From NCBI GenBank assembly GCA_905250115.1, contig CAJNOI010000140.1, forward strand, positions 97,307 through 161,306: a stretch of DNA of 64,000 nt. Reading direction: 5' to 3'. The notes under the pieces are model-generated. The model was not told where the DNA came from. It worked only from the letters and a program-made list of their open reading frames with translations, and searched no databases. Position numbers and translations under genes: made by a program. Below, piece by piece: positions 54,166 to 64,000 of this stretch. The stretch is from Adineta steineri (taxonomy: Eukaryota; Rotifera; Eurotatoria; Adinetida; Adinetidae). Each line of letters begins with the position of its first letter. Position 1 is the stretch's first letter.

Positions 54166-54578
54166 CGAAAATTACTTTGATGCCACTAGCGAACTGTGCA
54201 AATTGAATTAATCTAACATTCATATGCGTTATAAAGTTTTACTTGCACAAATAAACACAAAAGTGACCTAATTTTCTTTACTTCAAAAATACAAATATCA
54301 GTACTAAGAATTGTCTAATATCTCAATACACGCGATCGATTTGTCTTTCTCTTTCTAATCTATTTTTAATTCCACACAATCCCTAATAATCTGCAATCCA
54401 TAGGAATACGCCTACTCGAATGATGTTATTCAATTAAATAAATAATTCACCTTCATATCTTCATAACATCTACTTTTTTTTTTCAGAGAAAATATTTTTA
54501 TTTATTTTTTTAAGTTTTGAATCGAATCGAATAAAAAGGTAAAAAAATAGTTCGTCGTTTTGTTCAGCTGAAGGAAAT
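54166..54578. other. 3' flank of the giant gene
   Basis: AT-rich. No gene seen. Confidence 0.4.
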
Positions 54579-56397
54579 TTACTTGTCGAGTTTCTGTGAG
54601 TTAAAAATAATACTACCAACGTGAGACGTTATAGGTATAAATGAATTGTTTCGATTTTCTAGCAATTGCTTTACAAATATCAAAGGATTCAATGTGAATT
54701 GAGTATCGTCGAGATTTAAACGAATACGGTGTATCTGATTACTAACAAATCCATCAATAGCAATCCAACCTTTTTCAAAAGCTTTATTTTCTGTTTTCGT
54801 CCGAGGTCTAGGACATAAACTTAAACATTGACAGTAGGCTCTTTGCTCATCATTTGTTTCAAAATAAAGAGTACCATTAAAGACAAACAATGATGCTAAC
54901 CGTTGATTTGGTATAGAATATATAGAAGGCGAAGATTCATTAGAATGCGTAATCGATGGAGGAATTGTTAGCGTTGGAATGTTAACAAAAATGGATTGAG
55001 TGCGTTTTGTACGAGGTAATAATAAACGTAAAGTAGTATTAGTCATATTGCTCGATCGTAAGTAATCAATTAACCAATTGGCTTCGAAAGGACTTATAAA
55101 AATAATGTGTTTATTTCGATAGACAATAATCCATCGTGGTGGTCGTAAAAATGAATCATATTTGTCTCCTTTACTAGAAATAACTCGTTGAAATTCAGTA
55201 GTAACCCAAAGATTCTTTTGCCATGTATCTAATTGACAATTATTGAATAATGTTGTATTATAAAAAGCATATGCTATTGGTTGAAATACTTTCGTCAATT
55301 GTTGTAATTTTAATTCATCATCATGTACATCACCTAATCGTTTAATTTCTTCATGAAGGATAGGTTCAACTGGTGTTACAGATGACGGACGTTCTGATTG
55401 TCGTTCTTCTTCTAATTCTTGTTCTAATTCTCGTTGTTGTTCTTCATCTAATAACTGTGATAAACGTGTTTTCGATCCACCATACTCTTGCAATCGTTTT
55501 AGAACAGCATTATGAATATCAGATGATAAAAAAGAAACAGAATGTTGACATCGAGCAGAATAAATCACATCTAATTTATATAACTCTTTTGATGTACCAT
55601 ACATTTGTTGTAATTCAATTATTTCTGGTTCTAAACATTGTTCAGCAAATTCTTTCATGACTTGATTAGGCATTGTTTGTCGTGCAACGGCTCCTTGCAT
55701 TTGTTGCGATGCACTTAATTTTCGTTGAAAACTTAAACTTTGTTCTGCCCAATGATGTAAACCTTCCCATGTCGAATGAATTGTATTTTGATATACCCAA
55801 CGAAGAATATTAATAACATAATTTTGTTCACTTGAACATAATTGTTTAGTTAAGGATGTTATCTGTTGATGAACTTCATTTGAACTCCAAAATGTTAATG
55901 AATGACCATGTCCTAATTGTCTCATTCTCATACATGCTTGAACAAATCGATCTTTTGTTAAACCATTACCTAATGTAACTGCTGCACGAAATCCTTGAGG
56001 AAATTTAAAATCTGTTCCACGAGTATGAATTTCATCAAGATAGAATACACAATGATCTAATCGTTCACTAGCCGGAGATGTTTCAAATCGTTGATGATGA
56101 TATTGTCGATCACAGACAACAATAGAATCGAAATCAAAGTAAACAGCATAATCAATTTGATGTTTATCTGATAAATTTAACCAATGAACAGCAATATCAC
56201 GATTAGTTTTATCAATAAACAATGCACCAACATCTAAAATAACATTTATATTTTCTTTATATTCACAAATTTGTTTTAAAATATCATTTGAAATTGCATT
56301 GATAGGTAATGATTGATAATTTTGATTTTCATTTTGTAATAAATTATTAATAACAATCGCATCAGTTTTTTGTAATTCAGGTAATTCATGTTGATGA
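54579..56397 (-). CDS. Giant DUF3638/DUF3645 protein, C-terminal part cut off by an insertion
   Basis: About 605 residues downstream of the inserted element. It opens HQHELPELQKTDAIVINN and contains YFDFDSIVVCDRQYHHQRF, then ERLDHCVFYLDEIHTRGTDF and AAVTLGNGLTKDRFVQACMR. That last block (DEIHTRGTDF, then GLTKDRFVQA) resembles the C-terminal helicase-like half conserved in this family of very large eukaryotic proteins. A Glu/Gln/Arg-rich coiled stretch (QQRELEQELEEERQSER) follows at about residue 330. The frame continues that of the upstream part exactly if the element and one target-site copy are left out. As assembled, this half has no start codon of its own at the break. Database entries often label relatives ubiquitinyl hydrolase; that activity is not evident here. 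Confidence 0.8.
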
Positions 56398-56405
56398 ATA
56401 TGTAC

Positions 56406-57095
56406 GAGCAGTCATCCTATTCCGGAAAGTTACACATTCCGGAATCGCTTGGCTCACCCAACTTAACATGATTCAATTCCGGAATTCCTTGCATTCGATT
56501 CCTGCCTATTCCGGAATGCCTTGCCTTCGATTCCTGCCTATACCGGAATTCCCGACATTCGATTCCTACCTATTCCGGAATTCCTGCACATTCCTACCAA
56601 TTCCGGAATGGCTCGATCTATTGATATTTACGTAAAACTTAACATAGAGACCTTTCGTCGGTATGCAAGCACAATAGTGTGGGTGCGCGGGGAGCTCGGT
56701 CCATGGGCAAACACAATAATGTGGGTGTGCGGGAGGCTCGGTCCGTGAAGAAGTACGCAATAGGCAGGAATTCCTGCCTATTCCGGGCGATTCCGGAAAA
56801 GCCGGATTGTGCACGAATTCCGGAATTCCGCTACNNNNNNNNNNAATTCCGCTACGGAATCGATTCGATTATTGAAGAAGATCATTTCTACATCAAGCAT
56901 ATCTTTCGTAATTCCGGAATCGGCAGGAATAGTATTAATCAGATAGAAGGAATTCCGGAATTGGCAGGAATCGAATTCGATCTGTTCCGGAAAAGGCAGG
57001 AATCGTATGCAAGGATTTCCGGAATTGAATGATGTGAAATTGGGTGGGTGCAGCGATTCCGGAATGTGTAACTTTTGGGAATAGGAAGCATTCTC
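56406..57095. mobile_element. 690-bp inverted-repeat element inserted in the giant gene
   Basis: Flanked by the 8-bp direct repeat ATATGTAC (56398-56405 and 57096-57103). The ends match when inverted: GAGCAGTCATCCTATTCC on the left and GAGAATGCTTCCTATTCC on the right, then AAGTTACACATTCCGGAATC on both, continuing for about 75 bp. Inside are many ATTCCGGAATTCC and GGCAGGAAT(T) words, a direct repeat of about 42 bp (CACAATAGTGTGGGTGCGCG and CACAATAATGTGGGTGTGCG), and ten N at 56835-56844. It has no credible protein. An 8-bp duplication is typical of hAT-type transposition, so it is probably a non-autonomous hAT-like foldback element. Open frames through it are artefacts of the repeat. Confidence 0.85.
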
Positions 57096-60000
57096 ATATG
57101 TACAGGTAATAATAATTGTGTATCATTTGTACCACTAAATCCTGTAATAATCTTTGATCGTACTGATGATGAAAGATCCCATGCTGATGCAACAATTTTA
57201 TAAGGAAATTGTTTTGCTTCGCGTTGAAAAACAAAACGATTGAGAAAATAATTGATAACTAACATATGATATCGAAATGTAGGGAAGATTTGTTCGGTTC
57301 GTTGATGATAATCTTCTAAATTCACTCCATTCCAATATTTAATATGTTCAGGAACATTGCCCATTCCTTCATATAAAATCCATTGTTCATAAATAGTTGC
57401 TGGATCACTTTCTCGTTCATTTAAATGATCAAAACATTGCATCAATTGAGAATCTGTTAAACCAGAATAATAATATGAAAGTTGTGTTAAAACTAAAGCA
57501 ACATCAGGATGACCAAATTCGGTCCGATCGGCAGCAACATCTTTAGCACGAAATGGTACTGCCATTAAACGATGAAATGATGGATTTGGATTAATACCAT
57601 AATTAACTCGATGTCGTTTTTTCAACGCAATTAATAAAACTTCAGATGATAATAAACCACGAATAATGAGAAATAATTGAATTTCAAGAAAAGGAAACTT
57701 GTTGATTAGAGGATCAACGGATAGTTTTGATTGTAGAAGAAATGAAAGAACAATCTGTTTATCAGCTTGTCGATAATTTCTACTATCAATCCAATCATTC
57801 GCTATCTTTTCACATAATAATGGATACGGTAGATCTGATTGTAAACGAAATTGTGGAAATACACTTTTTTGTTCGGAAATTTTAAAACAAGTTTCTTCAG
57901 AGAAACGTTCGGAAATGTCCGCACTATTTTTTTTAACCAATTCAAGGATTGATTGAATTGTTTTCCATCGTTCTGTTCTTCCATCAACTTGTTTTTGACC
58001 ACCGATCGTATAAATTAATTGATATTTAACATGTAAAATTTCATCCGATTCATCTAAAATATCACGTGCATATGTTTTAATCCATTGTTGAACAGTTAAC
58101 ATAGATTGTGCAGTATCGAATATATTTTGTCGACATTTATCAATGGTAAGAAGATCGAAAGAAAGAAGATCTTCTGGTGAAGTTAATATCACATCACAAT
58201 GATTTAATGCTTGATGAAATCGAATATGAATTCGTTGAATTTGTTCATATGTTAAATTCATATCACGACGACAAGTGAATGGTAAAATACGTCGATTCAA
58301 TAAGCCACCTAATTTATATCGTAATGATTGATAATTTGTTGGAAATAATGATTTTAAAACTACGATACGAACTAGAGTTGAATTAATAGAAGATAAACTA
58401 ACAGCTAACATTGGTAAAATCACTGATGTTTTTCCTTCACCCATATTCATTTGCATGACGATATTGTTTGCAGTAGGCACATTTGTTTGCATCATATGAT
58501 GTGCTACTTTTATTTGAATATCACGAATAATAATATTCATTTCAAGTTCTAAAATTAACCAATAGATATGTTCAGATGGTATCCAATTCAAATGTGGAAT
58601 ATTGGATATTTCTTTTTTAAAATCTTCAGTTTTATTATAAGCAAGGAAATGTAAAGCTCGCTCTAATTGTTGTTCTAATGTCCAATTAACAAGAATACCA
58701 CCTAACAATGTACATTGATCCATAGTTAAATCGAATGGCAGAGAGTTTTCAGCATGTATATTTCTTTCTAGTAAAACTCGTATAAGTACTGAAGGTACCA
58801 GTCGTGGTAAAACACCACTATTAAACAATAATTCATTTGGTGCTAATATCGATTGAATTAGTGCAATACTGAATGTTACAGTTTCGTCTTGAATGGAATT
58901 GAGTAATCGTTTTATTTCGTCCTCAGATGGATATGTTTCTTCGGATTGTTCATTTAAAAGAAATTTATTCCAACTCTCATTTAATTGATCTCTAAAATAA
59001 TTGTCAATTTTCCATAGAGGATTTTGTTCATTATTAATAAACGGAAAAATTTCATTGGGAAATTGACGTTGTTGTTTAGCAATTGATGTTGAATTCTTTT
59101 CTGTAGGAAAATGATTTATATAATGATGATGATGAAATTTCTGTGCAGCTTTTAATAGAAGATCTTGATTTAATAATTTCTTCGAAGATTTGACTTTTAT
59201 TTGATAATGATTTAGAAACAGTTCACGTGTAAATTTTTGAGTATTATAAACTACTTTACTTTGAAATTGTTCAATTCGAACAGAATGAATCAACTTTTGC
59301 ACAGATTGGAGAAAAGTTCGAAGAGCGCTATTCAATCGCCATGAACGAAGCAGTAAATTGATTTGAGTGACATTTATAAATGATATTACATCATCAGGAC
59401 ACTGGTAGGTAGAATTTGATCTCAAACAACGTTCAATTTCAGCTAGAATTTCATTTCGTGCTTGTTCAGTTGGAATCTTCGAAATCGAAATGCGTTTTTT
59501 TATAAAAGATATTTCTTCAATATTTTGATAGTCAATAAATGGAGGAAACTTGATTGAATTGAACGAAATCGCTGGCGAGTTCAATGCTGTTTTTAACATT
59601 TGTATATAGAATGGTTTAATGTTACGTTTATTTGAAATGTAATGAAAAAAATCGAACAATCGATGAAGACGTTGAATACCTTCTGTACGATAATCGGTTA
59701 ATGGATTTTTACAATCGTCAACCAATTTTAATAAACTAATCCAGATATTTTCGAGTCGATTTTCATCATTCAACCATTGAGATAAAGGTAACCAATGAAA
59801 ACATGAGGAATCTTTAAGTGTCACATTTCCTTTCTTATATAAATCATCCACGAGTTGAATAACTGGATAATTGGTTGTCTGCGAGGTATTTCCTAAAATT
59901 GAATGATATTCTGCTGATGTAAAAGTATTTAATATATCCCGTTCTATTTCTAAGGGTAATCTTGCTAATGGATTGTATGAATCTCGATAGTTCCAATAGA

Positions 60001-63000
60001 GTTTCTTTAATAATGCTTCATTATTGTATTTTTCTTTAAAAAGTTTGGCAATTTCAATGGAAACATCTGACGAATTTATGAAATTCAATTGTTGACTCGC
60101 ATGAATGAGGGATTTTACAATCAAATAATAGCCAAAATTTTGTAACGAAGCTGATAAACCATTGTTATTCCAGTCGATTTTTTCCATACAAGTCATATGT
60201 CGTGGATAATAATCAACTTTTGGTGAAATTGAAGCGATTTGAGTGAGTATATTTAATGACAAAGTATCATATGGTTGATCAGATGAACAACCAGCTGAAT
60301 TTAACAATTGAAAAGCTCGTTCCATTCCTGTCATTGATGTATATTGATCGTATAATGGATGAGAAGTCATAGCATGTAATAGTGCTAAATAGAGCCATCC
60401 AGTTGGACTATCCGTTGATTGAAGAATACATAATCGATCATTTAAAATGAAAACAAAATAATGTGAAAGAAACTCATCTGAAGATAATGACGTTCGTTGT
60501 ATTGTAACAGTTTGATGTGTAGCATTTTGAATTGTACTTTGAACTTCTCCAAATGGCACAATTAATTTTCGATATGGATAATTGTTTGATTGATTATTAT
60601 GCACTGATAATGGCGAAAGTAGAAGTCCGGATGTGAGTCCTGTAAGTGTTCCTAACCATTGATCTTCATCAACACGCATATCTGAATATTCGCGAGACGT
60701 AATTATTTGAGTCGATGTATTATAATGAAAAGCAATTCGTAAATGAGATAAATGGATGGTGATAATAAGATTATTTTGCGGAAAAAGATTGTCTCCCATC
60801 ATATAGACATATGGTTTATCATCGAGACGAATGAAATATTGTAAAAATAGTTTTTGAAAAATACCTGCTGATTGGTTAATTAGAATTTGTTTTCTTTTAA
60901 TTTCATTCATTGTAATCAATCCAGTATTTCGATTGAGAATATAAAATTTATTCTTTAAAAAATTCGAATCTTTAAAATAAACCGACCGAAATTCGACTAT
61001 GTCGGTTACTGCATTCCACCAATGACTGTAATTTGAAATAAACATATTTGGTAATTCATCATCGAAACATGTATGAGGAATTAATTCATAGATTTCATTT
61101 GTTCGTACATGTCGTTCCCTAATAATCAGATCTTTTGTTTGATCATTGAAATAAAATTCATATAGAACTCGACCATCGTCATGGTATGCGTGTTTTGTTA
61201 TATAAGTATTTGTCGATTCAGCTGCTTGAACTTCAAAAACATGTTGACCAAATACACGTACAAATAATTGATGAGAAATAATGTTTTTAGGTAAAAAACC
61301 TATTGTTAATCCATCGACTAAGAACGTTCCTTTGATGCAATCAATTGATATAAATCTCGATTCATATCGACAATCGTACCAACCATCAAATGCATATTTT
61401 GTTCGTTTTTTCCATTCGCCTTTCATTTGACCTTTACTTCGCATAACTGCCCAATAGATTGTAACAAAGTCATTTAAACTTTCATGTGATGTTTTTCGAA
61501 GAAATTTTGCTACGAATGGTTGTACTACGACTAAAACATGTTCAGCATATCGAATTAAATTTGACATTAATGGACTGATATTTGATTCGTTTCGATTTAA
61601 AATAATATTATCATGAATAGTAGCAGCTGCTTTTAATAAAGATATAATATCTTGATTAGATGATATGAGCTGTTTAATACGATCGTCATGAGTTGAAAAT
61701 GTTAAAACACAGGCAATAGCAATACTGATCATTTTAATACGAAGTCTTTCGACTTCATCAAATGCTGTTGGTGAAATTGTCTGAATTGTTTTTGTTATAG
61801 AATCAATCCAGTTTTCACTAATTCGACGAGTTTTTTTTGCTAAATTAACAATTTTATCGACTTTCGATGAATTACATATTGTCAATATTCTCATTGTTAT
61901 TATCGAAATAATTAATAAGACTAATTCATTTTGCCAATTTAATTTGCATTCATCTAAACGACGATCTAATCTTAATATGAATTCATCAACAAAATGATCT
62001 TCTAATAACTCTCGATGCGATTCCGGACACCAACTATTCGAGAATGAGGAAGGATGTGTTGCTACAGGACCATATTGAAGTAATGAATGCATGATTAATA
62101 TTACCACACTTTCTTCAGCAAGTAAAAGAGAATCCATTTCAAACATAATCAAAAGATTCCACCATTGTAATCGATGTCCGGATCGAAATGAACCAAATTC
62201 TACAAATTGTGTTGGTTTCATTCGTATTGAACAATCAGCTAATTGGGCGATGACATGATTTTGTAAAAATTCTGTGTTAAGTATTGTAAATTGTAATTTT
62301 TTGTAATCAGGATGATTAATTTTAGGCGTTAAAATAACACATTCATCGTCAAAAGGCATTGGTTTGTTTGGTGAAATTTGAACTTTTAGACTATTTTCAA
62401 ATAAAAAATCAGTGACTGGTGTAGAGCCAATGGATGGTGGACAGGAATAGTGAGTCTGTGTTATAGATTTTGTTGATGATACCAATTTAACCTTCGATTG
62501 TATTGAATTATTGTTATAAGATTTTAATTTACTGTCATGTGGAGGAACTTTTAACCATTCGTGAATATTATTTTTCGTTTCTGTTTGAAGCCGACTAATA
62601 AACTGCCAGAGAACATCTCGATAGCATCGAATTTCAATTGGCATTTGTAATTCGAAGATCATTGCCAATGCACTTTCGAGTTTCGATGGTATTGGACATT
62701 CGAAAACTTGCACTCGGATTTTATTTGCTTCTGACAATGTTTTACATCGAGCACACTTTTTCTTATGCTTCCTTGTACAAGGATCACATACAGTCTGATT
62801 GACTACGTCCATCAGTTGTGCGTATTTTTCCTTTGCTTCATTGACCTCCACAATTTTATCATGTTTATCTCTGTCAGCTTGTGATTGAATTCTTTGAATA
62901 CTATAAAGCATTGTTGTTGATTGACCAGCATAGTAAACACCGAAAGCATTTTTCGAATCGATATTGCTCAAAATATCAGGATATTGTTTTTTCTTAAAGT

Positions 63001-64000
63001 TTTCGAAATATTTGTAGAGATTATATGCTCGAACCATATCATCACGGGTTGGTAAAGTTAACAATTCAAACAGGTCGAATAAATTTGGAATATCTATAGA
63101 ATGTTCTTTTAATCGTATAAAGCTTCCCTTCTGACATAATTTTTGATGCATACAATAAAGAATTGTTAGTGATGTTAGAATAAATCGACTGTAACCAATG
63201 GAATCGTTCGAACCTTTTTCGGAATAATAATGATTTAATGCAGCAGATTGATATGTTTCGAAAAATTCAAATAAAATTTTGAAACGATTTTTTCCATGTA
63301 TTGTGGATGAATTGTGATTGATCCATTGCTCCAAGCATAGCTCAACCCAAATTTCCATGTAAGTCAAAGCAACACTAGTCGTACATTCTATTTTTTTTGT
63401 TAATACATCGTATGAAGGAATATAGTCATTCAGATCTTTTGTACTTGGATCATCATAGGCATAAGTGGGTTTAAATCGAACAGATGCTTTATCTGAATTA
63501 ATACAATCATACAAATAGTTCTGCAGTTTTTCACATGAATGTTTATAAATATTCCGGTTGTTATTTAATTTCGAATACTTTTCGCAAAAATCAACACGAA
63601 GTTTTTCATTCATTCGAATTACATTTTGCCAATTTGGATCAGGCATTTTACTTTTAATGTCAAATTCAATTTGTTGCTTTGTATTATTGATCCATATTTG
63701 AATATTCTTGTCATCGTATTTAATAGAAACTAATAAATCTTTGATTTTATTTAATCTTCGTGCAATTTTTCTGATACAATGAACCAATAAATCTACGGGC
63801 ATTGGTATATTTTTAATAACATAAGTAAAAAAATGGGTAATTAGTAATTTATAGACAATAGTACCGAGAGTTTGTAAACGTTTAATTAAAATTGTATGTA
63901 ATACGACTTTGATAGTCATCCATAATCCTGATCGTCGAAAGGGAAGTGCTGCACTATTCCATCGAATTTGATCACGATGTTTTTTCTTGAATTGAACAGA
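57096..64000 (-). CDS. Giant DUF6606/DUF3638/DUF3645 protein, N-terminal and central part (runs off the window)
   Basis: One exon of more than 2,300 codons, open to the right edge. Its upstream part reads WNSAALPFRRSGLWMTIKVV, the DUF6606-type start, so ATG 63919 is internal. A Cys-rich patch (CDPCTRKHKKKCARC) lies near 62780. The DUF3638 core has a Walker A-like MNMGEGKTSVILPML near 58440 and a Walker B-like DILDESDEI near 58045; the DUF3645 block (DVALVLTQLSYYYSGL) is near 57490. It ends in ITGFSGTNDTQLLLPVH at the insertion. Family knowledge: very large eukaryotic proteins with a helicase-like ATPase core, linked by annotation to ubiquitin. Both parts sum to 8,724 bases, a whole number of codons. 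The gene is probably dead in this copy unless a homologous copy is intact. Confidence 0.85.

Noticed and set aside
56521-57032. Several proteins with repeated PxYxxxP or GIGRN motifs
   Set aside because: They are translations of the ATTCCGGAATTCC repeats inside the inverted-repeat element and span an N gap.
1-64000. CRISPR arrays, rRNA genes, operons
   Set aside because: No regularly spaced direct repeats, no rRNA-like sequence, and genes are monocistronic with introns and poly(A) signals.

Overview
This window looks like bdelloid rotifer nuclear DNA (Adineta, Rotaria or Didymodactylos type; the genus cannot be told). It is AT-rich. Many genes are split by very short GT-AG introns, mostly 47-105 bp. 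The gene families are those expanded in bdelloids: ADP-ribosyltransferase/TPR proteins, F-box/LRR proteins, rhodopsin-like GPCRs, and Thr-rich membrane proteins with a galactose-binding-like domain. Two runs of ten N mark assembly gaps, both inside repeats. All names rest on motifs read by eye; no database was searched.

Layout. 0-10 kb: a decayed pogo-type transposase, an intact ART-TPR gene, a foldback element, a small PPxY membrane protein and a nonsense-ridden F-box/LRR gene. 10-20 kb: a GC-rich multipass membrane protein, a spliced GPCR, an F-box gene with an F-box relic tail to tail, an archaemetzincin-like metallopeptidase and a 75-residue spliced gene. 20-33 kb: a second ART-TPR gene, an F-box/DUF1399 gene, a small membrane gene, two GPCRs and a GPCR stump. 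33-50 kb: an inverted segmental duplication whose arms (34.8-36.3 and 47.1-49.5 kb) enclose the mucin-like gene, a tRNA-derived SINE, a GPCR, a kinase-like relic and another F-box gene; the right arm has also received a polyadenylated retrocopy. 49.8-54.2 kb: a cluster of damaged copies of a small orphan gene family, an exonuclease relic and a second GPCR stump. 54.6-64 kb: one giant DUF6606/DUF3638/DUF3645 gene on the minus strand, running off the right edge and interrupted by a 690-bp inverted-repeat element flanked by an 8-bp target-site duplication.

The most striking pattern is about nineteen short palindromes spread over the window. Each has a G-rich arm (GGGTGTGG-like), an AT-rich spacer and a C-rich arm (CCACACCC-like), always in the G-then-C order. 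The unit resembles the TGTGGG-type repeat I recall for Adineta telomeres. Several truncated genes start or stop within tens of bases of one of these palindromes. They could be a foldback transposon family or scars of healed and joined chromosome ends.

There are no operons. The genes fall into themes rather than pathways: NAD-dependent protein modification (ART), ubiquitin-linked turnover (F-box and DUF3638 proteins) and chemoreception (GPCRs), with a heavy load of broken copies and mobile DNA.
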